Source of the DNA: JBMNTP01 sp050945795 | GTDB taxonomy: Bacteria > Bacillota > Clostridia > Christensenellales > MGBC116941 | Length of the DNA stretch: 45,870 nucleotides | Direction of reading: 5' to 3' | NCBI GenBank assembly: GCA_050945795.1 | Contig: JBMNTP010000014.1 | Span: forward strand, 1 to 45,870 | Shown: in pieces, positions 22,818-31,915 of the stretch | How the letters are laid out: every line of letters starts with the position of its first letter | Position numbering within the stretch: the first letter of the stretch is position 1 | Notes under the pieces: model-generated | Databases searched by the model: none | Seen by the model: only the letters and a program-made list of their open reading frames with translations | Told to the model about the DNA's origin: nothing | Translations under genes and position numbers: made by a program

Positions 22818-23837
22818 ATGCGGGACAAACTTGCAGATATTAAGAACCAGGGACTGGCCGGTATTGCGGCGGCAAAGTCAACGGCGGATTTAATGGAGAT
22901 ACGCTCCTCGCTGCTCGGTAAAAAGGGCAGCTTAACACAGATACTACGCTCTATGGGCGCTGTACCGGCTAAGGAGCGTCCAGCTATGGGACAGCTAGTA
23001 AATGAAGTAAGAACCGGTCTTGAGACTGAGCTTGAAAACAAGCAAAAGGATTTAGAGGCGGCGGAGCTTGAAAGCAGGCTTGAAGCAGAGGCGGTTGATA
23101 TAAGCCTGCCCGGGCGCATGCAAAGGCGCGGCACGCTCCACCCGCTTACGCTTGCTTATAACGAGCTTACGTCTATATTTATAGGCATGGGCTTTGAGAT
23201 TAAAGAAGGGCCGGAGGTAGAGCTTGATAAGTATAATTTTGAAATGCTCAACATACCAAAAGGCCATGCCGCGCGTGACGCGCAGGACTCCTTTTATATA
23301 AATGAAAATGTAGTGTTGCGTACACAGACTTCACCGGTGCAGGTTAGGACAATGCTAGAGCAGGCTCCACCAATTTATATGATAAGCCCGGGTCGGGTAT
23401 ATCGCAGCGATGATGTCGATGCGACGCATTCGCCTATATTTAATCAGCTGGAGGGTCTTGTCGTCGACAAAGGCATAACCATGGGCGACCTTAGAGGAAC
23501 TTTGGATATATTGGCAAAAGGGCTTTTTAATGAGGAGACTAAAACAAGACTACGCCCGAGCTATTTCCCTTTTACCGAGCCGAGCGCCGAGCTTGATGTT
23601 TCGTGCGCGCAGTGTGGTGGCAGCGGCTGTCGCGTATGTAAGCATACCGGCTGGATAGAGGTGCTGGGCTGCGGCATGGTTAATCCGGCGGTGCTTATTG
23701 GCTGCGGCATAGACCCCGAGGTGTACAGCGGCTTTGCCTTTGGCATGGGGCTTGAGCGCATAGCCAACACCCGCTTTGGCATAAGCGATATTCGGTTGTT
23801 GTATGAAAACGATATGCGTTTTCTTAGCCAGTTTTAA
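22818..23837 (+). CDS. pheS: Phenylalanine-tRNA ligase alpha subunit
   Basis: A 339-residue class II subunit. The start ATG at 22818 follows GAAAGGAG; the longer open frame from 22731 is T-box leader. The N-terminal coiled coil (about 1-85) binds tRNA. The catalytic core holds HPLTLAYNELTSIFIGMGF, the LRTQTSPVQVRTM loop, RVYRSDDVDATH and the C-terminal GFAFGMGLERIAN motif 3. It forms an alpha2-beta2 enzyme with the PheT encoded 15 nt downstream. Confidence 0.97.
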   Translation: MRDKLADIKNQGLAGIAAAKSTADLMEIRSSLLGKKGSLTQILRSMGAVPAKERPAMGQLVNEVRTGLETELENKQKDLEAAELESRLEAEAVDISLPGRMQRRGTLHPLTLAYNELTSIFIGMGFEIKEGPEVELDKYNFEMLNIPKGHAARDAQDSFYINENVVLRTQTSPVQVRTMLEQAPPIYMISPGRVYRSDDVDATHSPIFNQLEGLVVDKGITMGDLRGTLDILAKGLFNEETKTRLRPSYFPFTEPSAELDVSCAQCGGSGCRVCKHTGWIEVLGCGMVNPAVLIGCGIDPEVYSGFAFGMGLERIANTRFGISDIRLLYENDMRFLSQF

Positions 23838-23852
23838 GGAGGGCAGGGCTTT

Positions 23853-26231
23853 ATGAAAATTCCGTTAAAATGGATAAGCGATTTTGTTGATATAGATATA
23901 TCCGCCGATGAATACGGCAAGCGCATGGTGCTGACGGGTACGGAGCTTGAAGGTGCGCAAAAGCAGATGGGCAGCGTTGACGGTGTTGTTGTGGGCGTCA
24001 TAAACCGTATTGAAAAGCATCCTGACGCGGACAAGCTGCTTGTTTGCTATGTAGATGTGGCTTCAGGCGAAGAAGTGCAGATTGTAACCGGCGCAGACAA
24101 TGTGTTTGAAGGGGCGTTGGTGCCGGTGGCGCTGCACGGCTCAACATTATACGATGGCACCAAGATTAAAAAGGGAAAGCTTAGAGGAGTTAAGTCAAAC
24201 GGTATGCTTTGCTCCGGCGAAGAACTAGGCATCAGCGATGACGATGTTCCGGGCGCGTCTGTTCACGGCATACTCATATTAAAAGAAGGCCAGAAGGGCA
24301 TGCCGATAGGCGAGGCGCTCGGCATGGACGATACTGTGCTTGAGTTTGATATAACAGCTAACAGGCCGGATTTGCTCAGCATAATAGGTATGGCGCGAGA
24401 AACGGCGGCGGTATTGGATGTTAAGGCAGATATACCCGAGCCTAAAAAGATAGAGGGCAGCGGCAATATAGAAGATTATATATCCGTATCGGTTGAAGAC
24501 GAGACTCTTTGCCCGCGTTATTGCGCGAGGGTGGTGAAAAGCATAAGGCTCGCGCCGTCACCTGTATGGATGCAAAGAAGGCTTAGCGCGGCGGGCGTTA
24601 GGCCTATAAACAACATAGTTGATATTACCAACTATGTAATGCTTGAATACGGACAACCTATGCACGCGTTCGACCTTGATTGCGTAAGAGGAAAGCATAT
24701 TCGCGTAAGACGGGCGCAACCCGATGAAACTCTCGTAACACTAGACGGAAAAAAGAGGCAGCTTACAAACGATATGCTGCTTATAACTGACGCCAAAGGG
24801 CCGATAGGGCTTGCCGGTATAATGGGCGGTGAGAATAGCGAAATTACGGAAAACACCAAAGAGATTGTTTTTGAGTCGGCTAATTTTAACGGACCTATAA
24901 CAAGGCAGGCGGCAAGGGGCATGGGGCTTTATACTGAGGCGGCGACAAGGTTCGCTAAAGGGCTTGACATTACGCTATGCCAAACTGCGCTCGACAGGGC
25001 GATTGAACTTGTTGAAATGCTGGACGCCGGCGATATAGTAGCAGGGCAGGCGGACACAAAACCTGTTTTGCCGCAGCCTAAAACGGTAAGCGCGCGACCG
25101 GAAAAGATAAATGCTTTATTAGGCTCCAACATAAGCTCGGATGAAATGGTATCGCTGCTTATAAGGCTCAGCATTGACGCTAAGCTTTCAGCGGCGCGAA
25201 TTGAATGCGTTTTGCCGTCATGGCGTGGTGATATAGTAGGTGAGGCTGATATAGCTGAAGAAGTAGGCAGGCTGTACGGCTATGACAAAATAGAGGCTAC
25301 GCATCCTTCCGGCGGCGGGCGCGGCAAAAAAACGTTCGAGCAGAAAACAACGGATGAAATTAAGGACATTATGTGCGGCTTTGGCTTGAGCGAATGCACG
25401 ACGTATTCATTTATGTCGCCGCAGGACGCCGAGCGGCTTATGCTCTCTAGAGATGACAGGCTAAGAAACGCCGTTCGTATATCAAACCCTTTAGGCGAGG
25501 ATCAAAGCCTTATGAGGACAAGCATGGCGCCTTCTATGCTGTCAGTGTTGTCGTTTAACATAAACAGAAAGAACACAGACCTAGCGCTTTTTGAGATAGG
25601 ACGGATATACATAAAAACTGATGAAACTCTGCCAAACGAGATAAATGTGCTTTCTATGGGCATGAGCGGAGCGAATAGTAATTTCTTCGCTATAAAAGGC
25701 ATAGTCGAAGGTCTGTTTAAACGGCTAGGCATAAACAACGCCGATTATATAAGGAGCGATAGACCGTATCTCCATGGCGGGCGCTCTGCCGATATAATAT
25801 TAAATGGCGGCATAAAAGCCGGCGAGCTTGGCGAAGTGCATCCTAGGACGGCGCAAAACTACGGCATAAGCGAGCGGGTGGTATTCGCGCAGCTCGATCT
25901 TGATATCATACTAGCGGCAGCAAGACGCAGCATAAAAGCGCAGCCGTTGCCCAAGTATCCTGCTGTTGCCCGTGATATGGCGGTTACAGTCGGGGCAGAC
26001 GAGCGGGTAGGCGATATGCTTAAGCTAATATCGAAGGCGTCTGATATGGTAGAGAGGGCCGGCGTTTTTGATGTTTATACCGGCAAGCAGGTAGAAGAAG
26101 GGAAAAAGAGTGTAGCGTTTTCCGTCAGCTTCCGCGCAGACCATACTTTAACCGATGATGAGGTAAATGCGGAGTTTAATAAAATTGTAGCGGCGCTTGA
26201 AGAAAAATTTGATGCCCACCTTAGAAAATAG
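23853..26231 (+). CDS. pheT: Phenylalanine-tRNA ligase beta subunit
   Basis: 792 residues, normal bacterial length. Domains in order: B1 and tRNA-binding (EMAP-like) domain (1-150; KHPDADKLLVCYVDVASGE); B3/B4 editing domain (about 200-390; RPINNIVDITNYVMLEYGQPMHAFD split by other residues); B5; the degenerate synthetase core; and the FDX-ACB domain at the C-terminus (PLPKYPAVARDMAV ... HTLTDDEVNAEFNKIVAALE). It pairs with PheS under T-box control. AGGAGG precedes the ATG. Confidence 0.97.
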   Translation: MKIPLKWISDFVDIDISADEYGKRMVLTGTELEGAQKQMGSVDGVVVGVINRIEKHPDADKLLVCYVDVASGEEVQIVTGADNVFEGALVPVALHGSTLYDGTKIKKGKLRGVKSNGMLCSGEELGISDDDVPGASVHGILILKEGQKGMPIGEALGMDDTVLEFDITANRPDLLSIIGMARETAAVLDVKADIPEPKKIEGSGNIEDYISVSVEDETLCPRYCARVVKSIRLAPSPVWMQRRLSAAGVRPINNIVDITNYVMLEYGQPMHAFDLDCVRGKHIRVRRAQPDETLVTLDGKKRQLTNDMLLITDAKGPIGLAGIMGGENSEITENTKEIVFESANFNGPITRQAARGMGLYTEAATRFAKGLDITLCQTALDRAIELVEMLDAGDIVAGQADTKPVLPQPKTVSARPEKINALLGSNISSDEMVSLLIRLSIDAKLSAARIECVLPSWRGDIVGEADIAEEVGRLYGYDKIEATHPSGGGRGKKTFEQKTTDEIKDIMCGFGLSECTTYSFMSPQDAERLMLSRDDRLRNAVRISNPLGEDQSLMRTSMAPSMLSVLSFNINRKNTDLALFEIGRIYIKTDETLPNEINVLSMGMSGANSNFFAIKGIVEGLFKRLGINNADYIRSDRPYLHGGRSADIILNGGIKAGELGEVHPRTAQNYGISERVVFAQLDLDIILAAARRSIKAQPLPKYPAVARDMAVTVGADERVGDMLKLISKASDMVERAGVFDVYTGKQVEEGKKSVAFSVSFRADHTLTDDEVNAEFNKIVAALEEKFDAHLRK

Positions 26232-26258
26232 ACCATTGGTTTCCATTGCGCAGGGCGA

Positions 26259-26275
26259 AAGTATAATGTATACTT
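26259..26275 (+). promoter_or_regulatory. Palindrome over the zapA -10 region
   Basis: AAGTATA (26259-26265), atg, TATACTT (26269-26275) is a perfect inverted repeat covering TATAAT at 26262-26267. No good -35 was found. It may be a promoter with an operator, or chance in AT-rich DNA. Confidence 0.35.
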
Positions 26276-26303
26276 ATGATAGGATTAATAAGGAAGTGCC
26301 GCT

Positions 26304-26654
26304 ATGAAAAAAAACAGGGTCTCAGTTAAGATTGACGGCAGGGATTATGTGCTTTCCGGAGTTGAGTCGGAAGAATACATACTTCGCATAGCCAGTATTG
26401 TAAACAAAAAGATGAGCGAATTAAAAAGAACAGGGCTTAGCTTTGATACAAGTATGCTTGCCGTTCTTACCGCTCTTAATATCGCAGACGACATGGAGAA
26501 AAAGCTGGAGGAGTTAGCGGCGTTCCAAAGGCAGATGCATGTAATGGCTGAGGAAAACGCGAGGCTGCGTAAAAAGCTGTCCCAAATGGAGCAGAAAACG
26601 CCGCCCCAAATTTCCATAAGGGATATAAACAAGAAAAATTTTGATACAAGATAG
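26304..26654 (+). CDS. zapA: Cell division protein ZapA
   Basis: A 116-residue protein with the ZapA N-terminal domain (VSVKIDGRDYVLSGVESEEYILRIA split by other residues) and a C-terminal helical coiled coil (about 62-100). ZapA bundles FtsZ filaments at midcell. The gene lies after pheT and before a U32 peptidase, as in many Clostridia. AAGGAAG precedes the ATG. Confidence 0.93.
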   Translation: MKKNRVSVKIDGRDYVLSGVESEEYILRIASIVNKKMSELKRTGLSFDTSMLAVLTALNIADDMEKKLEELAAFQRQMHVMAEENARLRKKLSQMEQKTPPQISIRDINKKNFDTR

Positions 26655-26675
26655 AATTCTTAATTGCCGGAATTT

Positions 26676-26706
26676 AACGGCTGGAGCGGCGCCTCCAGCC
26701 GTTTGC
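26676..26706 (+). terminator. Hairpin between zapA and the U32 gene
   Basis: AACGGCTGGAG (26676-26686) and CTCCAGCCGTT (26693-26703) form an 11-bp stem followed only by TTGCTTG. It is probably a weak terminator or attenuator. Confidence 0.55.
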
Positions 26707-26735
26707 TTGATTAAAGGGGCCAAGGAGGCTAAAAA

Positions 26736-29003
26736 ATGAATAAATGCGAGTTGCTGTCGCCCGCCGGATCGGAGGATGCGCTCAAAGCTGCCATATGCGC
26801 CGGTGCTGATGCCGTTTATCTTGGCGGCAGGATACTAAACGCCAGAATGCCGGCGCAAAACTTCGACGATAAGGCAATGGAAGACGCTGCCCGGCTTTGC
26901 CATTTAAATAATACAAGGCTTTATGTAACGCTAAATGTGCTGGTTAAGCCGGCAGAGCTTGAAGCGGCAGTAAAATATGCCGGTTTTCTTAATGACATAG
27001 GCGTTGACGCTATTATAGTGCAAGATATAGGGCTGTTGCGGGAACTAAAGCGGCTTTATCCCGATTTAAGGCTGCACGCCAGCACGCAGGCGGGCATAAA
27101 TACATTGGACGGCGTGCTAATGGCCGAAAAAATCGGTTTTTCAAGGGTTGTATTATCAAGGGAAGTGCCTATAGAAGATATAGCTGCTATAAGCGCGGGA
27201 TGCAGCGCCGGGCTTGAGGTTTTTTGCCACGGCGCTCTTTGCGCCTCCTTTTCAGGACAATGCTATATGTCGTCTCTTATTGGTGGCAGAAGCGGCAACA
27301 GGGGCAGATGCGCGCAGCCATGCCGCAGAAGATATGCCCCGGACGGAGAGGCGATTACATCACCGTATATTCTAAGTGCCGCCGACCTTTGCACATTGCC
27401 CGTTTTAGGCCGCTTGCTTGATGCCGGAGTAAGCTCTCTTAAAATTGAGGGACGGCTTAAGCGGCCGGAATATGTGGCGCTTGTGACATCTGTATACCGC
27501 CGTGCGCTGGACGCCGCTCTTGAGGGGCGGGAATATGATTATACTGAGGATAATGACGATCTTATAAAGATGTTTAACCGCGGCGGTTTCACCCGCGGAT
27601 ATGCTTTTGGTGATGAAATTTTCGCCCCTGAAAGGCAGAATAACTGGGGAGAGAAGGTGGGGCGGGTTATAAGCGTAAGCGGGGGATGGGCGGTTGTTGA
27701 GCTGGATAAGCCGCTTTTTAAAGGAGACGGTATAGAGTTTTCCGGGAAAGAGCAGCATGGCGGCATGGAAATAACAGAGCCGGTTAGTGGCCGATCGTCT
27801 TTGCCGGTGCGTAAAGGCGTTATGCCGGGCGATGAGGTGCGCCGCACGACGAACGCCGCTGTTATGGCTAAGGCAAGGACTATATATGATGAGCTGCCTT
27901 TAATAAATGTACACGCTAAATTTGAGGCTGCTGATATTGCCAAGCTTGATATATGCGATGAGTTTGGCTGTGTAAGTGTTTTTGAAAAGACTGAGCCGGC
28001 TAAGAGTCGCCCGCTTGACACCGAAACTGCTAAAAAGCAGCTCCTAAAAACAGGGGGAACGCAATTTAATATATCATCGATTGATATAAGCATTAAAGAA
28101 GCAGTGTTCTTGCCGGTATCAGCGTTAAACGATATGCGAAGGCGGGCTTTTGAGGCTTTTGCCGATGGTCGCGCGCGCCGGCTTATGGATACGGCGGAGC
28201 CGGTGTTTCAGTATTCGCTTATAGAAAGCGGACTGGCCGCCCCCTCTTCGCGTACGCTTTTAACGGCGCAATCGGGCAGCGAGCGGCTGCTCCATGCCGC
28301 GGCAAAATATGCCGACGAGCTGCACTTTGAGCCGTCGGGTGACGAATATGCCGACCTATCCACTATTGAGCGCTTAGCGGGAGGGCCGCCGCTTTATATT
28401 GTATTGCCGCCCGTCGCCATGCAGGAGGAAACAGAACGGCTTAAACGGCTTATAGACGCGTGTAGTGTGAATATTAAAGGTGTTGTAGCGTCTAGCATAG
28501 GGCAATGCCTTTTAAAAGACGAATATGGCGATCTTGATTTTATAGGCGGGCTTAGCCTTAATGTTTTTAACGAAGCTGCGGAAAGAGCTTTTAGGGCGAT
28601 GGGGTTGTCACGCGTTTGCGTGTCGACTGAAATGACAGCCGACGAGATGCGTGATATAATTACCAGAAACGAGGCGGTTGTTTACGGCAGACTGCCGGCT
28701 ATGACGCTTATGCGGCCGCCGGCGGGGTTTGATGAGCGGCACAGCGCTATAAAGGATGAACGGGGATATAGTTTTCCGGTTCGAAAAAGCGGCTGTGGCC
28801 GGACATATACCGTGTTTAACTCGGTCAAACTTTCGCTCGCTCAGCGCGCGGCATCGCTTAAAGCGGCGGCTGTAAAGGTGCTTATTTCAGACGATGAAGA
28901 CATAACAGCGCTAGCCGGTTATCGCTCCTTAATTGACGGCGGCGATTACAAAGCGGCGGATAATGACACAAATACAGGACATTTTTTCAGGGGAGTAGAC
29001 TAG
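26736..29003 (+). CDS. Peptidase U32 family protein with C-terminal DUF3656-type region
   Basis: 755 residues. The N-terminal barrel is typical of the U32 family (ELLSPAGSEDALKAAI, GADAVYLGG, ASTQAGINT). The four cysteines that bind an Fe-S cluster in the RlhA/TrhP group are present (C169, C176, C192, C196 in a CHGALC ... RCAQPC arrangement). The C-terminal 350 residues match the long form that carries a DUF3656 region. Members are named as collagenase-like proteases, but the best-studied ones hydroxylate rRNA or tRNA, so an RNA-modification role is more likely than proteolysis (inference). It is followed 1 nt later by mutS2. Confidence 0.88.
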   Translation: MNKCELLSPAGSEDALKAAICAGADAVYLGGRILNARMPAQNFDDKAMEDAARLCHLNNTRLYVTLNVLVKPAELEAAVKYAGFLNDIGVDAIIVQDIGLLRELKRLYPDLRLHASTQAGINTLDGVLMAEKIGFSRVVLSREVPIEDIAAISAGCSAGLEVFCHGALCASFSGQCYMSSLIGGRSGNRGRCAQPCRRRYAPDGEAITSPYILSAADLCTLPVLGRLLDAGVSSLKIEGRLKRPEYVALVTSVYRRALDAALEGREYDYTEDNDDLIKMFNRGGFTRGYAFGDEIFAPERQNNWGEKVGRVISVSGGWAVVELDKPLFKGDGIEFSGKEQHGGMEITEPVSGRSSLPVRKGVMPGDEVRRTTNAAVMAKARTIYDELPLINVHAKFEAADIAKLDICDEFGCVSVFEKTEPAKSRPLDTETAKKQLLKTGGTQFNISSIDISIKEAVFLPVSALNDMRRRAFEAFADGRARRLMDTAEPVFQYSLIESGLAAPSSRTLLTAQSGSERLLHAAAKYADELHFEPSGDEYADLSTIERLAGGPPLYIVLPPVAMQEETERLKRLIDACSVNIKGVVASSIGQCLLKDEYGDLDFIGGLSLNVFNEAAERAFRAMGLSRVCVSTEMTADEMRDIITRNEAVVYGRLPAMTLMRPPAGFDERHSAIKDERGYSFPVRKSGCGRTYTVFNSVKLSLAQRAASLKAAAVKVLISDDEDITALAGYRSLIDGGDYKAADNDTNTGHFFRGVD

Positions 29004-29004
29004 C

Positions 29005-31341
29005 GTGCGCAAGAATATTTACGGAACGCTTGAATATGACAAGATTATAAAAAGGCTAGAGGGTATGGCTGTATCTGAAACGGGAAAAGCCGATACCGCC
29101 GCCCTTCTGCCAAAGACACGGCTTAATGAGGCCGAAGCAGAACTTTCTGAAACCGAGGAAGCATATTACTTTATTAATCGGACGGGCAGGAGTCCAATTG
29201 AAAGTTTTTCAGATGTAAGGCCAGCGCTCATGAGGGCGGCGGTAGGCTCTGTGTTATCGGCGGAGGAACTGCTTAGCGTGGCGAAATGCTTAAAGTCAGC
29301 TTATACCGCTAAAAAGCAGCTTTGTGCTGAGAACATCGATGGAGCGGTTTTTTCTTTGGCATCCCGCCTTTTTGTTTTTGCAGCGTTACACCGGGAGATT
29401 GAAGCGTGTTTCCCATCAGTTGAGGAGGTGGCGGACAACGCTTCTTCGACGCTCTCTAGCATAAGGCGCAATATACGCTCGCTTAACGCTCGCATCAAGG
29501 ACAGGCTAAACGACATGATACGCTCTTCAGCCTTCCAGAAATATTTGCAGGACCCTATCGTTACCATAAGGAACGGAAGGTATGTTGTGCCGGTTAAGCA
29601 GGAATTCAAAGGAAATGTGCCGGGCTTGCTGCATGACCAATCGGCTTCCGGTGCTACGCTTTTCATAGAGCCTATGGCTGTTGTTGAGATAAATAACGAG
29701 CTTAAAAAGCTGGCGGCGGCGGAGCGTGAGGAGATAGAGCGCATACTTGCGGATTTTACGCGGCGCGTGGCAGAAATAAAAGACGACATTATAACCAACA
29801 TATCAATACTTACTAGGCTGGATCTTGATTTTGCAAGAGCAGCACTAGCGATTGATATGAAGGCGGTTAAGCCAATTCTTAACCAAAAAGGCGTTATACA
29901 CATTAAAAAAGGCAGGCACCCGCTTATACCTAATGAAGAAGTTGTTCCTGTTGATATAACTATGGATGAGGATTGCCGCTCTATAATAATAACCGGTCCA
30001 AACACCGGCGGAAAGACTGTAACTCTTAAAACGGCAGGACTCTTTACGCTTATGGCGCAGGCCGGCATGTTCGTTCCGGCGGGGGAGGATACTGAGCTTT
30101 CTGTATTCTCCGGCGTGTACGCGGATATAGGCGACGAACAGAGCATTGAGCAGAGCCTAAGCACCTTCTCATCGCATATGTCGAATATAGTGGGCATACT
30201 TGAAAACGCCTCATATGACTCTCTCGTGCTTATAGACGAGCTGGGCGCCGGCACCGACCCGACAGAGGGCGCGGCGCTGGCTATTTCCATACTCGAAAGA
30301 CTGCGGCAGCGCGACGCTAAGGTAATGGCAACTACACATTACGCCGAGCTTAAGGCATATGCCATGACAACTGAGGGCGTAAGCAACGCAGCTATGGAGT
30401 TTGACGTAATGACTTTGCGGCCGACATACCGGCTTATAATGGGCGTACCTGGCAGAAGCAACGCCTTTGAAATATCAAAGCGGCTCGGGTTGCCTGAGTA
30501 TATAATTGATGATGCGAGAAGTCGACTTACAAAAGAAGATGTAAGGTTTGAGGAAGTAATATCCATTGCCCAAAAGCAGCGTAGCGAGGCGGAGGCGGCA
30601 CTTGAAAAGGCGCAGCGTGATGCGTGGGAGGCAAACAGGATAAAAGCGGAGCTTGAGGAAAAGAATGCAGCGCTTACAAAGCGGCGCTCCGAGATAATAG
30701 AAAAAGCCAGGGCGGAGGCACGCTCTATTATAAGCGAGGCCGCCGACAAGGCGGAAAAGATTATATCCGAGCTCAAAAGCATACGCATAAGCGACGCGGC
30801 GGCGTTATCTAAGGCGGTTGATAAAGGGCGCAGAGAACTTAAAGAGCAGCTTGGCGAACTTGAAGAACAGATAGGCGTTATGCCTGAAAAAGCGCCGGAA
30901 GGACTTATGCTAGGTGAAAGCGTTAAGGTTATGGGGCTTGGGGATGCTATAGTTATAAGCCTTCCTAATGACAAAGGAGAGCTTATGGTGCAGGCGGGCA
31001 TTGTCAAAATGAATGTAAATGTTAATAAGCTTACCCGCTCAAAACCTAAGAAGAAAGAAAAGGAATATCATGGCGGGGCTAGGCTGGAGCAGCGGGAGGC
31101 GGCTTTGGAGCTTGACCTTAGGGGCATGAATGTTGAAGAGGCCATTGTAAATATCGAAAGATACCTTGACGACGCGGCGCTGATGTCACTGCCGCAGGTA
31201 GGACTTATACACGGCAAGGGAACAGGAGCGCTTAGAGCGGGCGTGCATGAGTATTTAAGGCGCAATGCACATGTTAAAGCGTTTCGACTGGGCCGTTATG
31301 GCGAGGGAGAATCCGGAATAACTATTGTTGAAATGAGGTAG
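29005..31341 (+). CDS. mutS2: Endonuclease MutS2
   Basis: 778 residues. It has a MutS-type coiled-coil core, an ABC ATPase with Walker A GPNTGGKT and a Walker B region around LVLIDELGAGTDPTEGAALA, and a long helical part. A C-terminal Smr nuclease domain starts at LDLRGMN and continues to LIHGKGTGALR. MutS2 lacks the mismatch-reading domain. It suppresses homologous recombination and, in B. subtilis, also acts on stalled ribosomes (established for relatives). The start is GTG at 29005 behind GGGGAG. Confidence 0.95.
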   Translation: MRKNIYGTLEYDKIIKRLEGMAVSETGKADTAALLPKTRLNEAEAELSETEEAYYFINRTGRSPIESFSDVRPALMRAAVGSVLSAEELLSVAKCLKSAYTAKKQLCAENIDGAVFSLASRLFVFAALHREIEACFPSVEEVADNASSTLSSIRRNIRSLNARIKDRLNDMIRSSAFQKYLQDPIVTIRNGRYVVPVKQEFKGNVPGLLHDQSASGATLFIEPMAVVEINNELKKLAAAEREEIERILADFTRRVAEIKDDIITNISILTRLDLDFARAALAIDMKAVKPILNQKGVIHIKKGRHPLIPNEEVVPVDITMDEDCRSIIITGPNTGGKTVTLKTAGLFTLMAQAGMFVPAGEDTELSVFSGVYADIGDEQSIEQSLSTFSSHMSNIVGILENASYDSLVLIDELGAGTDPTEGAALAISILERLRQRDAKVMATTHYAELKAYAMTTEGVSNAAMEFDVMTLRPTYRLIMGVPGRSNAFEISKRLGLPEYIIDDARSRLTKEDVRFEEVISIAQKQRSEAEAALEKAQRDAWEANRIKAELEEKNAALTKRRSEIIEKARAEARSIISEAADKAEKIISELKSIRISDAAALSKAVDKGRRELKEQLGELEEQIGVMPEKAPEGLMLGESVKVMGLGDAIVISLPNDKGELMVQAGIVKMNVNVNKLTRSKPKKKEKEYHGGARLEQREAALELDLRGMNVEEAIVNIERYLDDAALMSLPQVGLIHGKGTGALRAGVHEYLRRNAHVKAFRLGRYGEGESGITIVEMR

Positions 31342-31345
31342 CGTT

Positions 31346-31783
31346 ATGGTACTGGTAAGCGCGTGTCTCGCGGGATACGAATGCAGATATGATGGCGGGG
31401 CAAATCCCGTTGATACATATATAAACATGGTGAAGGAAGGGCATGCCATAGCGGTATGCCCCGAGAAACTGGCCGGTATGAAAATACCGCGCGAGCCGGT
31501 AGAAATCATAGGCGGGGACGGTCATGACGTGCTGCGCGGCAAGGCAAAAGTTGTAACATTGGAAGGCTGCGATAGAACTTTTGAGATGATACTCAGCGCT
31601 GAAAAAACACTGCAAATATGCAGATGGTACGGCATAAAAAAAGCATATCTCAAATCGAAAAGCCCTTCATGCGGAGCCGGCAAAATATATGACGGCTCGT
31701 TTGGTTCAAAGCTAGTGGACGGTTATGGCGTAATAGCTGCCATACTTAAGGAAAACGATGTTGAGGTTATAGAAGTTGAATAA
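31346..31783 (+). CDS. DUF523 family protein
   Basis: A 145-residue protein of the DUF523 family: VLVSACLAGYECRYDGG at the start, VCPEKLAGM, and KSKSPSCGAGKIYDG near residue 110. The conserved cysteines suggest a metal or thiol site, but the function is not known. It starts 4 nt after mutS2 and is probably co-transcribed. Confidence 0.9.
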   Translation: MVLVSACLAGYECRYDGGANPVDTYINMVKEGHAIAVCPEKLAGMKIPREPVEIIGGDGHDVLRGKAKVVTLEGCDRTFEMILSAEKTLQICRWYGIKKAYLKSKSPSCGAGKIYDGSFGSKLVDGYGVIAAILKENDVEVIEVE

Positions 31784-31846
31784 ACGCCGTGTTATATGCA
31801 AATAGTGACGATAATGGTATAAAATGTGAACAATTATGAAAAACTG

Positions 31847-31874
31847 TTTACTTGAAAGCATTTTTAGATACAAT
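31847..31874 (+). promoter_or_regulatory. Promoter of the HtrA protease gene
   Basis: TTTACT (31847-31852), a 16-nt spacer and TACAAT (31869-31874) lie about 40 nt upstream of the ATG. The match is moderate. No CIRCE or CtsR operator was seen. Confidence 0.45.
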
Positions 31875-31915
31875 TAAAGCACTAGGTAATAACTCTATGC
31901 TGGAGGTGTGCGGAT

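Noticed and set aside
29301..30290. 329-codon - strand frame opposite mutS2
   Set aside because: It is a Ser/Ala/Ile-rich antisense shadow of a gene with full MutS2 motifs.
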